A stretch of 64,000 nucleotides of DNA, from assembly GCA_007922225.1 (NCBI GenBank), contig ML679966.1, positions 59,416,148 to 59,480,147 of the forward strand, given 5' to 3'. The stretch comes from Emydura subglobosa. Its lineage: Eukaryota > Chordata > Testudines > Chelidae. Numbering within the stretch: position 1 is the stretch's first letter; every line of letters starts with the position of its first letter. This document shows positions 1 to 11,556 of the stretch, piece after piece. The position numbers and the translations under genes are program-made. Under the pieces are notes generated by a model that saw only the letters and a program-made list of their open reading frames with translations, made no database searches and was not told the DNA's origin.

Positions 1-410
1 AAGGAGATTTATTTTTAATTGGACAGGTGTATACACAAGTTTGTGATAAATTTGCTTTTAGCTTTTGAGAAATCATTGTAGAGATAAAAAATGATTACCA
101 AATTCAACTGAAGTACACATCCACATTTTGGAGTCATACCTGGTTACAGTACAATTTCAAACAGAAATTACATTTTCAGTATTTCTCAGTTTACAGTATC
201 ACCAATTATCTTCAAAAAGTGATGCAGCTCTGAAAACTGGTTTATCAGTTTTAGGAAAGATTAAGTTGTGGGCAGTTTTATCATTGATTTGCTACAGGTG
301 ACCACAAAGCTCAATCTTCTAAGGTTTTAAGCATCTCCTGCAAATTGCCAGCTATCCTCAAGTCAACAAGAGTTGCTGAGCATTTTTGTACCCTTGAAAG
401 TGTTTCTGAT
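1..410. other. AT-rich sequence with nothing recognised
   Basis: No gene, repeat family or exon of SPMIP2 could be recognised here. The longest open frame is about 60 codons and has no family resemblance. An upstream SPMIP2 exon would be expected somewhere to the left of 4,035. Confidence 0.4.
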
Positions 411-500
411 TAAGGTAGGGCATGAATTTAAAGTGCAATAGTTATTCCTGAATAACTCCCTGTGTGAACGCACACATTCTGAAATAAGTGCCCACATATG
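411..500. repeat. Fragment of the 2.2-kb MITE family
   Basis: The stretch around 430-480 resembles 2,235-2,285, sharing the order AAAG, TGCAATAG, TATTC, AACTCCC/GTTCC and TGTGTG with scattered differences. I read it as a decayed partial copy of the same MITE. No termini are visible. Confidence 0.4.
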
Positions 501-618
501 GAGTGGATCAGAAACAATTCCCTGCAAAAACAATCCCTTAAGCAACTCACAGGATTTAATCTATGTTATGTATCAGGCCAGGCTAAAGTCACCACTTCTC
601 CAACCTGGATGATGACTT

Positions 619-705
619 TGGCCCTGATCCTGCAAAGACTTACGCACGTACTTAATTTTTTTTATTGTGAGTAATCCCATTGCCAGCTTTAAGTGGTAAA
701 GTTGC
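619..705. repeat. Fold-back MITE fragment (CCTGATCCTGCAAAG type)
   Basis: The motif GCCCTGATCCTGCAAAGAC followed by TTACGCACGTACTT and GAGTAATCCCATTG resembles a short palindromic repeat common in reptile genomes. A related fragment (CACTTAAG, CTTAACTTTAA, CATGTGAGTA) lies at 14,545-14,690. The class is remembered rather than checked. Confidence 0.4.
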
Positions 706-2192
706 AGTCAGCTGGGAGTTATTGTTCTGCCCGTAAAGTGAACTTTGTTGGGAGGGGTAAAGTAATTCTCTTGCAGGACATAATTTGCATTTAAGTGATT
801 GTGGTGTATTTAGCTACGAAGCTGTTCACTGCACTTTTAAGCGTAATTTGTCTGCCTAACATGGGGCAGGACTGTGAGAGGATATTGTTTATTTAGATTT
901 AAATAAAACAATGCTGATACAAAACTCTAGGCACCATGACACATAATTAGTATTATAACAACAACAAAAACCAAACAAAAACAAAGCCCCAACAGCATTA
1001 ATTATTCAAAAAGGAATTCTGCCAGTCTCTACAAAAATCCCACCCTTTTCCACACTTTCATTGTTCTGGGAACGTACCCTCAGCTTTCTCCACAAACCTG
1101 ATCACATATAGAAGTCTTCTGCAGCATTCTCAGAAGATCACCACATTCCCACTATTTTGGATCAAGGTAGGGAGCAAGTTCCAGAGACTTTGAGCTATCA
1201 CATAGAACACCCTACTATGGGCTGCCTCTCTTTTATAACAAGGGGGAATCTATTAATGAGCCTCTAATGACTGCAGCTGGGACAGTATGGCACACTCCCT
1301 CAAGATTCAACATGGAGGCTCTTACAGAATGAGAGACACATTCCACCTGCTTTCTCATTCATGGAGAGTTTATAATTGTTCCTTCCTTGTTTGTTGTTTT
1401 CCTTACTCTAAAAGGGAAAGACTGAACATACAAGCTTTGCTCTTTGTATATAGAAGACATTCTTTACAAGAAGTTAATCACACACTATCACACATTAAGA
1501 GACTGGTGATCTACAATGTGTACCAACTGCTTTTCTACAGATTATTTAAAGACCCTAGTTTCTTTGAAATGAAATCTGGACAGCAGGTCTACATGTGTGG
1601 TTAGTGAAGATTATGTGAAGTTGAAATGTACAATGAGGTAAAAATGTAATTGGCAGAGCTGGGAAATGCCAAAAGAAAAATTAAAAACTTAACATTCTAC
1701 AACATTAATACTCCAAGCCAGAGTTGTCAATGTCTATGTTATTATGCTCTCATAATTAAAGTGATGGGAAAAGGAGAATTAACTCCCTTATATCCAACTA
1801 GATGGTAATATTGGTATTCCTTTTTGAGCAAGTGATCATTGCCTAGTATTCACAGGCATAACTGAATCAACATTGGAATGCTTCATCTTGGTATCAGAAA
1901 GTCTCTCCAGTTTTACTTTATTTTTCCTTCATTTTTATAGCACTTCGCTCTTTACTTCTTTCCATTAACAATGGAAGCTTTTAAATCTTCACTACCCTCA
2001 TCCATTACAGTAGCAATAATCATCCCTAAACCTGAAGGAAAGAAGACTCAGTTAACACCTATCTAGTTAGAGTATTCCCACTGTCTTCCAACATGGTGGT
2101 TTCTTCAGCATATAAGGGTCCCAGGAGCCTACCTGATCTGACCAGGATCTGAAGTTTGGAAATGTATCCCTTACATGCAGGAAGTAGTAGTT
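706..2192. other. Unassigned intergenic or intronic sequence
   Basis: About 1.5 kb with an A/C-rich run near 957-992. One open frame of about 105 codons at 1,287-1,604 has no recognisable features and no codon bias suggesting a gene. Nothing else was seen. Confidence 0.35.
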
Positions 2193-2553
2193 AGGGCTTG
2201 TCTGCACTTGAAAGTTAATTCAGATTACGGTAGGGTTTGAAAAGGTACAATAGCTATTCTTGAAAAGTTCCATGTGTGCCTACAACGCAAAAGTTTATCC
2301 AACATAGCCATGTGAGTTAGGGGTGTGATTTTTCGCCCCATTCTGACCAACATAGCTATGCTGACAAGAGCCCTAGAGTAGATGCAGTTATTCTGGAAAA
2401 AAAGGCCTTTTTTTGGTATAGCTTATTCTGTTCCGGGAACTGGTATAAGATATATGAGCAAAACAACTTTTGCTGGTGTAAGCTCCATCTCCACTAGAAA
2501 AGGTTTTCCAGTATAGATCTACTGGCAAACCCTTTCAAGTGCAGACAAGGCCT
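2193..2553. mobile_element. MITE with near-perfect 22-bp terminal inverted repeats
   Basis: The sequence at 2,193-2,214 begins AGGGCTTGTCTGCACTTG. The end at 2,532-2,553 is its reverse complement with one mismatch. The 361-bp interior has no coding capacity and contains further partial inverted symmetry. This is the structure of a non-autonomous DNA transposon, perhaps of hAT type. I could not identify a clean target-site duplication, so the superfamily is open. Confidence 0.75.
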
Positions 2554-3129
2554 GTTGCTTTTTCAATGGCCTGATCCCACTTGGTTCCTGCTTTTGGAAA
2601 AATTGAGATGGTGAGCGTCATGGCTGAGACAACTTCCCTTTGAGGCCTGAAAGACCTGTACATTTCATTGCAATGACTGCATCTTACAAACAATCTGCTA
2701 CCTTTTTTTTTCCCAAACAAGTAAGGCAAATATTTTCTCCTGGGCTTAGAGTTTGTTTGAGTTTTGTCTGAAAAAATTGTTATGTCAAAGTTTAAGTCCC
2801 TGATAATAGAGGTTTATGATGGAAATGGCAACACTCTTTTCCTTCACGATATAATGATGTTAGGGAGCTATTAATACAACCAGTTTTGGGAAGCTGTCAT
2901 CAATGTACTTTAGTTGTGACTTAGAGTAAATCTGCACTGCAAAAAAGAAAAGATTTGCTATTAGGGTAGAGCCAGCCTTTAAATTCTGTCAGGATCAAGG
3001 AATCCTCCGTGTTTGGGATTGCTTAGAATATCAGTATTAATGTCAGCTTTAATTTTGTATCAGGTAAATTTCTAGCTCTTTGTTGCAATGGATATTCTTC
3101 TAAATGTAATAATACAAAACCACTTACAT
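2554..3129. other. Unassigned AT-rich sequence
   Basis: Nothing recognised apart from short A- or T-rich runs. Confidence 0.3.
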
Positions 3130-3305
3130 AGTTATTTTCATCCAGAGATTTTGAAGTACTGCAACCAGGTGTGTAAACATCATTTCTCCTAGTTTACACA
3201 TGGGGAACCTCAAGGTCAGGCAGAAACTTAGTGGCCAAACCAAGACTAAAACTCTCACCTCCTCACTCATAGCACACTGCTCTAGTCCCTACTCAACAAG
3301 CTAGA
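3130..3305 (-). repeat. MIR-like CORE-SINE, reverse orientation
   Basis: On the plus strand the order TTTACACATGGGGAAC, CTCAAGGTCAGGCAG, then CTCACCTCC and CTCTAGTCCCTACTC is the reverse complement of the 5' and middle part of a MIR-type SINE. It is diverged. The identification is by memory of the family pattern. Confidence 0.55.
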
Positions 3306-3621
3306 AGCTTTGCCACAGTAACTTTTCCTAATATTTATGTTAGTCCCGGCCAACTCCCACAGATGCCCAGTGCTGGACTATGGAGCACAAACTATGACAC
3401 TTCCAACTGCAGCTCTGCCAGTTTTTGGAAGGGCTCCAGGAATCATCTTGCTGGGCAGGCCCTAACTCTAAGCCAAAGATAATAAAATCCTGCTTCCCAT
3501 CAAAGAATGATGGCTAACTTTGCTCCCCTTATGGTCTCTTTTTCAAGAGCCAAAGCTTTAGGAGGATGAAAAAGTTGTGCCCATACAAAAGCTTTTTCCC
3601 ACTTGAGAGCATGTTGTAACT

Positions 3622-3860
3622 GAGATAGAATCATAGAAATATAGGGCTGTAAGGGACCTTTATAGGTTCATCAAGTCCAGACCCCAGCGCTGTGGCTGGT
3701 CCATCTTTGACAGGTGTTTGTCCAACCTGTTCTTAAAAACTTCCACAACCTCCTGTGGAAGCCTAGTCCAGAGCTTAACTATTCCCATTTCTTTTTGTCC
3801 TACCTTCACTGTACATGGAGAACAATTGATCACTGTCCTCTTTGTAACACCACTTAACAT
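3622..3860 (-). mobile_element. CR1 LINE 3' end fragment
   Basis: The block starting ATAGAATCATAGAAATATAG and containing CAGGTGTTTGTCCAACCTG and GGAGAACAATTGATCAC is the reverse complement of a 3' terminal CR1 segment. It encodes remnants of the reverse transcriptase C-terminus on the minus strand. An internal deletion is likely, since the middle of the usual segment is short. It ends about 180 bp before the SPMIP2 exon. Confidence 0.8.
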
Positions 3861-4034
3861 AGCTGAGATAGATGAAATGAGGATGAAATACTTTTGTGCA
3901 GTGAAACAGCTCTTTAAAAATTGTTGCATTAAACTAATTGAGAAAATAAAGGATGGAACAGCAAATACTGAAATAGTAAAAATGTAACCCTTCAGCTTTA
4001 TATAACCAGTTTTTTAATCCTGTTTTTTCCTAAG

Positions 4035-4267
4035 GCCCAGATGCAATTCGTGATTACAGAACAAAGCTCCCCGAATATATTCGCTACATCGGAGCAACCA
4101 CTCCAGCACCAGGGGCCACCAGTGACCTTGAGTACTTGTGGCGGACTGCCCCCTGGACGACTTCCATAGTACCCCACAAATATTCCTATCCAGGACAAAT
4201 TGGCTGGGGAGTAACAGAATTCAGTTATCTCAACAGAGGAAATCTGCTCAGTGGCATGCAGATTAGG
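4035..4267 (+). CDS. SPMIP2: SPMIP2 (C4orf45) internal coding exon, 233 bp
   Basis: This exon encodes 77 full codons after two bases that complete a split codon, so it is entered in phase 1. A pyrimidine-rich tract ending in AAG precedes it and a GTAACT donor follows. The peptide contains DAIRDYRTKLPEY, LEYLWRTAP and IGWGVTEFSYLNRG. Together with the next two exons and the neighbouring FNIP2 gene, this matches SPMIP2, a small protein. The family is known as a microtubule inner protein inside the doublet microtubules of the sperm flagellum. The preceding exon, probably ending in a G that makes the codon GGC, was not found and may lie left of the window. No start codon is assigned; the ATG at 4,136 is out of frame. 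The family call rests on remembered resemblance and synteny, not an alignment. Confidence 0.75.
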
Positions 4268-5394
4268 GTAACTACTCATACATATCATTTCTCCAGAATT
4301 TTATCAGATGCCATCTAGATGGCATTAAAGAGTGTCTTGCTTTGTAATTTCATGCTGTGTGTTTATAGTGCAGTGGTTAATTGGAGAACAAGATAGAACA
4401 CCTTGATTTGATTTAAAGGGGCACCATTTTTTAAGATCATGTACAATAAACATTGTTACAACAAATGAGTTAAAATGGTGGTACCTGAAATTATACTAAG
4501 CATTCATAAATCTTAGCTTCCATGAAAAAAATAAAATGGGAATGTAGTGTTGTGTAATGAAGACATGTGCAGTAGAGCTGTGCAAAATATTAACGTCTTA
4601 AGTCAAACCCACTTGTCAATGGAGCCCATGTGTTTGCAAATATCAACCCATGCTCATGAAAACCTGGGGAAATATTTTCACAAAAAATGGATCCCTAAAG
4701 TTCGGCTCACAAGTCCATGCAGATGCCTAAAGAAATGGCCTGATTCTAGAAGATGCTGAATGCACAACACCTCCCACTGATGTTAGTTTTAGGCACCCAT
4801 TTTTTAAAATCTTGGGCTTGATGGATGTGGGTTGTGTTTTAACATGTTACTGGAAAGCTGACCATGCAAAAGTGTGGAAGGAGGAAGTGACTGGAACAGT
4901 TGGGAGGAGCTAGCTTTAGGATGGAAGGTTCCCTTAAGGGTTGCAAGGTTCACTTAAGGGTTTGAGTTTGAACTTGAGGCTTCAGGTAAACCTGTAAGTT
5001 ATGGTCCACTTCCAAATACTATAAAAAGAACTGCAGGCATAAGTTTATGAACTCCTCTGTGAGCAGAATCCTGACAGGTTTGCACGGTTCTAGTATGTGC
5101 TCACTACTTCTGAGAAACTTCCTAATGCTTCTGTGGTGCTCAGCCTCCTGGGAAGCAGAAGTAGAGAGTAGAAGCTCAAAACATTCTTGAACTTGTGTCC
5201 CTCCACTCTGGGCCCTGAATATGCAATCTTTGCTTACTCCTATAGTCCCATCTGAAGACATTGGGACTCCTGACATATGTAGAGGTTGCAGGAAAGTGCC
5301 CTCAGTGTTTAATTTTTGCAAAATTCTTTAGTTTGTATATACGGTTGGCAAAACTTTGTGTTTTTACTGAATAGATCTGACCAGTTACGCCTGA
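4268..5394 (+). other. SPMIP2 intron, no recognised feature
   Basis: Intron sequence after the 4,267 donor. The 4,700-5,320 stretch is less AT-rich but shows no family resemblance. Confidence 0.35.
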
Positions 5395-5480
5395 GGCCCC
5401 AGTCAGTTTGGGGCACTATAATGCTAGGTGCTGTACAAACACAATAAAATACAGTTCCTGCTCTGACTGAACTTTTTGTA
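5395..5480 (-). repeat. SINE/LINE tail family (GCTAGGTGCTGTACAAAC type)
   Basis: GGGGCACTATAATGCTAGG followed by TGCTGTACAAACACAATAA is the reverse complement of the tail module seen at 37,130-37,210 and 54,003-54,083. Other copies are at 31,085-31,165 and 33,300-33,370 (same orientation as this one). It is a dispersed module, probably the 3' end of an L2- or CORE-SINE-related family. Confidence 0.55.
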
Positions 5481-6306
5481 TTGCTAAGACATAGCTTACA
5501 TATGCCACATAGTGTTGCACATTACATAACCGCACATTGCACTCCTAAAAAAAGAAAGTCAATTAACAGTTAAAAACCCCAGACTATCAGTTCTGAGTAT
5601 CTGAATTCTTATCCCACTACTGGAGACCCTGTGTTTTCCCACTTCCCCAGCGGATGCAATTTCTTCTCCCCATTACTGTGAAAAGGAATAGAAACGAAGG
5701 GTGGAGGAGCCTGGCCTGATCCTTCTTCCAACATCCTGTGGAGAAAAGCAGGAAGGGGGCAGCTGTCCTGGTTCAGCCCTTTCCCAGCCAGATGAAGACA
5801 AGGAAGAAAAAGTGGCCCCTCCACACGGTACCACAGAATATGCTCAGTAGCACAGTGTATAATAGCTATAGCTGAAAACATAACAGATTTTTTCCTTGGT
5901 GGATGGATAGGAATTGCTTGTTGTTTGAGTTTACTAGCAATGGAAAAGAAAAAGCCCAAGGCATTTAGAGAACTATTAGAGAAGAACAATAGACTTTGGC
6001 TCTAAACTGTTAAAACTTTAGTTTCCATGGGTTGTTCCTTTGTAGTTTTGATGCAGGGAACTAAAAGGCAGCTGCATTTGAGGATTCTAAAGTCACATTT
6101 GGACGTAAGGGCATCCTTGCAATACTACCCTTTCTAGGTCAAAGTCTGAAACTTCATTGATTGCTTCTCTGCAAAATCTGAGCGGGTGTACATTCCTAGG
6201 AAGAATACGGCCATTGATTAATGTCTCATGCTTCTTTATTCAAACAATATATCCTGCTCAAATAAATCTAGTATGAGAAAAAGCTTTGTGAAAGCATAGA
6301 TGGGTG

Positions 6307-6309
<3 letters not shown>

Positions 6310-6358
<49 letters not shown>

Positions 6359-6360
6359 TG
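6310..6360. repeat. (TA)n microsatellite
   Basis: About 50 bases of alternating TA with a single G interruption near 6,340 and another at the end. This is a simple repeat. Confidence 0.95.
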
Positions 6361-7530
6361 GGTGTGTTAATTAAACTCACTCACATCAATGTATAAACTG
6401 ATATGGAACTGGGTTCCAGTATGTAGTAACTAAGGAATATCTTTATTTAGGACCCTGAAGGGCGTAGGAGCCTTCTTGGCAGAGTTGCCCTACAGGAGCA
6501 GGAGTAGCTATATCCCTTCTGGGTACAGCATCAGGTACAACTACTCAGTTCAACCTAAAATAATAGGGCGAGGAGACCTATCTCATCTGGGCCAGGAAAC
6601 AGATACCTAAAATGCACGAATCACACCCCATCCTGGCATTTCCCCTCTGCTCTTTGGCCATGAAGGATTTATTTGGGGTGAACTCTGTAGATTTTAGTGG
6701 AAATCAGAGTTGGCCTCAACAGTTGCACCCTGCCCTCCTTCACTGCCTCTTTTCCTGTCTATGACAAATAGGCAGCTAAATTTAATCTAACTATTGTAAC
6801 AGGTTTCTTCCTTTCTCAGATAGCCATTAGCAGGATTAACGTTTTAAGCATAGAAATCAATACATAAATGTTTTTCTTTTAACAGGTTTAATATTTTCTT
6901 GATACTTTTAAGTCAGTTTCTTCTGGAACTAAAAATGGTTTTGAACCGCTTTCCCCATATAGATTAAATAACACACATAGATTCCAGGTCTCTCTTAAAT
7001 GCCTGACAGTCTTCAGATAATTTCAGCTCCCACATTTCTGATCTGCAGATGTTGCTGTCAATACAAATTAAAATTAAAAAGAAAATCTTTGGACTTTGCT
7101 GCATAGTTATAAATGTAGCTTTTAAAGCAACTTTCTTAGAATCAGACAGCTCCCGGACTATGAGTTTTAATTTCATTTACATATTATTTACCCTCTCTTG
7201 TGTCATAGAAGATTGTAGTTAAATCAGATATACTAACCAGGAGTATAAGACATCAAGCTCTCTTAAATAAACATATTTTCAGGCTTATTGTACAAAGTGG
7301 TAATATCTGACTCACAGCAGTTCTGCTAGTGTTAGCACCATAACATTTCTAAAAATGAAAACACGTGTTTTGAACAAGGGCCCTTCATGTTGACATTGTA
7401 GATATGAGTCTCTGAACTCATATCCCTATTGCCATCCCTGCATCAGACAAATGCACTCACTTTAGAGGCAAAAGCTATGCTACTTCCAAATGACCACATT
7501 GCTATTTCAGTTGTTGCTGATTCTTTAGAG
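6361..7530 (+). other. SPMIP2 intron, no recognised feature
   Basis: No repeat family or exon recognised. The 6,400-6,730 stretch is more GC-rich than its surroundings and may be an old insertion, but no termini are visible. Confidence 0.3.
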
Positions 7531-7534
7531 CCAA

Positions 7535-7645
7535 CTCTACTGCCAAATTCTGCTCTCAGTTATATACCAGGGTAAATGTGCAGTAGTTTCATTATTCTGG
7601 ATTTACTCCAATGCAACTGAGGGCAGAATTCAGTCCTGAATCTTC
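7535..7645. repeat. Palindromic MITE fragment
   Basis: GCCAAATTCTGCTCTCAGTT near the left and ACTGAGGGCAGAATTCAG near the right are approximate reverse complements about 80 bases apart. The sequence between them contains GGGTAAATGTGCAG and GGATTTACTCCAATG. Related fragments lie at 8,135-8,215, 16,105-16,210, 18,840-18,915 and 33,080-33,130. Confidence 0.6.
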
Positions 7646-7958
7646 ATCTTCTTGGTCATGAAGTATTCTAGTTCATTTTGCTTTACAAACCTCATAAACT
7701 AGGGAGGTCAATATTTTTTAGCCTCTGTCTGCTGAGCTCATTGCATACACCAGAAGCTTCTTGCATTCCTGCATTCCATCCCACAAGATCCCTGTGTGTC
7801 ACCCACCCATCCCCCTCTATTTGCAATTTCTCCCAATATCCCCCCTGGGAGGTATCCTTTCCTCTCCTTCCATACCAGGGTTCCCCCTTCTTAAAGCTTG
7901 GCTCTCAGTGGGAATAGAGAGAGAGCAACAGAAAGAACTTGACCATTCTCCAGTCTAA

Positions 7959-8083
7959 GGTGACCAGATAGTATGTGTGAAAAATTGGGACAGGGAATGG
8001 GGGGTAATAGGCACCTATATAAGACAAAGCCCCAAAAATCAGGACTGTCCCTTTAAAATCGGGACATCTGGTAACCCTACTCC
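7959..8083. mobile_element. Short fold-back MITE with GGTGACCAGAT ends
   Basis: The left end reads AAGGTGACCAGATAG. The right end reads ATCTGGTAACCCTACTCC, its approximate reverse complement. Inner blocks AATTGGGACAGGGAATGG and GACTGTCCCTTTAAAATC are also complementary, so the whole 125 bases can fold on itself. It is a non-autonomous DNA transposon of a family I recall as common in turtles and crocodilians. Confidence 0.75.
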
Positions 8084-8134
8084 AGTCTGATGCATTAGTG
8101 AGTCTGCAGCTGATTGATGATATCTGCAGATAGT

Positions 8135-8215
8135 GAGCCTGATTATCTTTTCACTTACACTTGTGTAAATGCAGTTGACTTCAGTGGAGTTACTCCTGGT
8201 TTACCTGATATAAGT
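8135..8215. repeat. Palindromic MITE fragment (TGGAGTTACTCCTGG type)
   Basis: The sequence TTACACTTGTGTAAATGC then GACTTCAGTGGAGTTACTCC belongs to the same short palindromic family as 7,535-7,645 and 33,080-33,130. Confidence 0.5.
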
Positions 8216-9764
8216 GAGAGAACTATTCCCTATGTTTGTATTACTATTCAGAATAACTGTACTTTGCCATCTGTCTTATTTATTTTTATTCTGGTTTATT
8301 TTGTTTTCTATTAATGCCTGTTGTTATAGCAGGCAGACCTATAAAATACCAAAAAAAAAAAGACAAACCAAATTGGATAAATTAGCACCGAGTGATGGTA
8401 ACCTAATTGCCCCTTGTGTTACTATCACCAATGTCTTACTAAAGCAAATGTTAATACAAAATAACCAAAACTGAACAAAAAGAAGAACTCATACAAGCCC
8501 TTTTACATCAGACCCTGAAGCTTGCCAAACCCTGGTTCTGGCAGAGCTCCAAGGGGAGCCAGTTTCACTGGTGGAGATCCCTCACTGGAGAAAAGCTTAC
8601 CTCTGGCAATCAACGTTTGCAAGATCCCAGCCATGAGCTAAAAATACCGTTTTGTAGACATTACTAGTGTGCCCGTCACTCTGGTGTCTAGGTACCAAAT
8701 ATTTAAGAGTCACTGGTACCAAAAGCTGCTTATCTAATTAAGACACATACATGCTTTAACCTGGTCTAAGCACACCCCAAACCTCAATGAAGTAAATACC
8801 AGCAATCTAAGGCCTTAGGTTATAAAGCCTTCAGGAAAAGGATTGTCTTTTCTGTTTACACAGTACCCACCACAATGGGGCCCCTTCCCAACTGGGGATT
8901 TGGGTGGTACCATAATATTAATATTTGCTGCAATCACTAGGTCTGTACACTTACCTGTTCACATCTTCCAGGAGAGACCATCAGAAAAGGCTGGCTCTTT
9001 CCAGGTCCCTTTCTCCAAATTTTAGTAAGGGTACTGTTTATAGACTGACCTTATCTCCTATCATGCCTTGCAAAAATAGGGCTAATTATGGCTGTCACCA
9101 GGAATTACATTTCCCAATCTGCCCTGCTCTCCTGCTACTTTGAGAAACACCAGCTAGGACAGCAAGAGCAAGCCTGACCCCTTGCCACTGTGAGGAGTTC
9201 CAGCCCTTTTTGTTCACTGAAGCCTGGTGATGGGCCATAAAGCCAGGGTCTGCAGGATGGCTGTTGTTTATAAATCCCAGACTGCTTCCCCAAGACTACA
9301 GCCCATGCCTAGTGACTGTGTCGGCTGTCTCAAATATATTTTTAAGGGAAAACCTGGTATGGGGTACTGGCTTAGGAAGCTTCCTTATGCCCTGTGTTTG
9401 CATTTAGTAGCTCCCCCTGAACAGGCTAGCAAGGAGGATGGGTACTGGCTCTGCAGTTACATGAATCCAGTGGTCTTAACAAGCGGCATAAGTGGGTGGC
9501 AGGCGGGTAGGCGGGGGTGGGAGGCAGCAGTCAGGAAGCTACAGCTGATATGCTGACCCAGCAACCGGCACCACACCAGGTTTCTGTCATGGTTTTTGCC
9601 TCTCATCCCCACACACTTCACTTATAGCCTGAATACTTCGGCTATATGGCCCCATATCAGCAAGGTACATAAATGCATGTACCTAACTTTGAGCATCGTT
9701 TTCCGTGCAAATCCTCTCATGCTTAATGGGCTCACGTACATTGCTGATTGCAAACCTCTGGGTA
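8216..9764 (+). other. SPMIP2 intron, mostly unassigned
   Basis: A tail-family fragment (ACAGTACCCACCACAATGGGG) lies near 8,858-8,885. The remaining sequence, including the open frame of about 109 codons at 9,227-9,556, has no recognised similarity. Confidence 0.35.
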
Positions 9765-10065
9765 CATCCATACTGCAATAAAAGACTTGCAGCATGGCCA
9801 TGGCTGGCCTGGGTTGCCTCAGACGCATAGGGTTCAGGCTATGGGACTAAAAATTGCAGTGTAGATATTTAGGCTCAGGCTGGAGCTTGGGCTCTGAAAC
9901 CCCATGAGGAGGGAGGTTCTCAGAGCCTGTGATCCAACCCAGGCTCAAACATCTACACTGCAGTTTTTAGCCCGCAGCCCAAGCCCTATGAGCTTGAGTT
10001 CATTGATCTGGGCTCTGAGACTTGGCATAGCGGGTTTTCATTGCAGTGTAGATGAACCTTCTGTA
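9765..10065. mobile_element. Fold-back MITE, GCAGTGTAGAT family, copy 1
   Basis: The sequence folds around its centre. AATTGCAGTGTAGATATTTA with GCTTGGGCTCTG near 9,850-9,900 faces ATCTACACTGCAGTTTTTAG at 9,951-9,970. A second GCAGTGTAGATGAACC ends the unit near 10,058. The family recurs at 38,375-38,575 and 50,787-51,047. A chance open frame of about 150 codons runs through it and should not be read as a gene. Confidence 0.7.
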
Positions 10066-11497
10066 AGGGAAATACAGTTTGCCCTTAAAGATGTCATTTC
10101 TGCATCTGCAGACTCATTAATACAGCACAACATTGGTTCACATTTAGAAGATGTTTTCTTTGCAGCCATAAGGAATGGAAATGTAACTTTTATTTTTTTA
10201 AACATAAGCTTAAATTCTACAGAAGCTGAGGGGCCACAAGGTAAGTGCTGGTTTCGCATTACAACTCCTGTGAGAAACAGAGACAGAAGTGAGACTGGGG
10301 AGAGGGAACAGGACAGGGGAGGCAACAGTGAGAGAGGAGGCAAGCTGCAGAGGGTGAGCAGGTAAAAGCATGGCTTCAGATATTAGCTGAAATGAAAACA
10401 AGGTAAATTTTGAATCATGGGGCTATAGTTCTATCACTACTTAAATTCAGTGGGTTAAACAAAGGAGCTGCTCAAAACAAAATAACATGGACAGTAGAAT
10501 AGGGCAAGGAAATAGTTACGGTATGTGGCAAACTGATTGCAGCTTTAGCAATGACTGTCATTTTCAGAGTTGCACTGCATAACAGCTGCAACAGTCGACA
10601 AAGATGGATATGACTTAGAAACAGAAAAGCCAAAGAGAACAATGAAGACATCATATGATGCTTGAATTTCATAGAAATAACTGAAGTTTTGATTCAGAGA
10701 TTTGCATTAGAATTGTTTGCGGTGTTCCAAGTTCTGCCCTCGGCTAAGCTGCATCACAGGAATTCAAATGAGAAACACTTCGATTGGCTTTCCTATTTTA
10801 ATTTCTATCCTCAGATTTATGAGCAGGTGTGATGCATCTAAGTTCCAACTTGCGAGAGATGGGAAGGGGCAAATAAGGGTAAAAGTAGGGTGTGGATAAT
10901 AGTAGGATGAGGCTATTCAAGGTGCGTGTGTTGCTGAAAAATACACACCATAGGCTATAATGTTGTATATACCATAAAGATACATGTAGTGTGTGAGAAT
11001 CTCTTGCTGAGCCAATATAAGTTTTAAAAAATTACTTTCTATAGTCAGAGGTTTCCCTTTTATCTTGGATTTCCCCTTTACTTGCACATACTGTTATCTG
11101 CTGCCCAGCCCACTTTTTCCCACATGCTCTCTGAGTCGTAGCCTGTCATGAACATTTGATCTTTTCAATTTTACAGTTCCCATACAGGATCCTTAGATGT
11201 AACAGACATTGCTTAACTCTTAAGTACCGTGTTCAATTGCCCGAGATGTTGCAGAAATATAGGCTTACAATTTCAGTTTTATTGTCTTCCTAAATTCTTC
11301 CTCTCTAAATTTAAAGGGGGCCAGAATGGCTGCACCTGGGTTGCTCTCACATTCCAAAATGTAGAACCATAGCATCTTTCCTGGTTTTCAAATCTGTTAC
11401 TGGACTCTCTCCCCACTCCCACGCAGATTTGAGAGGGGAAGACAAATATAATATCAATTCACCGCCAACATGCTGTGCTTTTTTTTCTCTTTGACAG
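10066..11497 (+). other. SPMIP2 intron, no recognised feature
   Basis: Nothing recognised except the branch-point and pyrimidine tract leading to the acceptor at 11,496-11,497. Confidence 0.35.
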
Positions 11498-11556
11498 ACT
11501 GGAGAATTCCGTCAGGCTGCTGAAGATGAGATAACTCATCGATACCAGAATCCATG
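11498..11556 (+). CDS. SPMIP2: SPMIP2 internal coding exon, 59 bp
   Basis: A short exon lies between a TTTGACAG acceptor with a strong T-rich tract and a GTAACT donor. It starts in phase 0, which fits the previous exon, and leaves two bases (TG) that become TGG (Trp) with the first base of the exon at 45,119. The peptide is TGEFRQAAEDEITHRYQNP, and the RYQNPW stretch across the next junction is the most recognisable part of the protein. It is far too short to be found as an open reading frame and is supported by splice sites, phase and the continuity of the protein. The intron before it is 7.2 kb and the one after it about 33.6 kb. Confidence 0.75.

Noticed and set aside
4136..4318. Small plus-strand frame starting at the ATG at 4,136
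   Set aside because: It is out of frame with the conserved SPMIP2 peptide of the same exon and runs into the intron.
9904..10365. 153-codon plus-strand frame
   Set aside because: Half of it lies in a fold-back MITE, and there is no conserved pattern or splice context.
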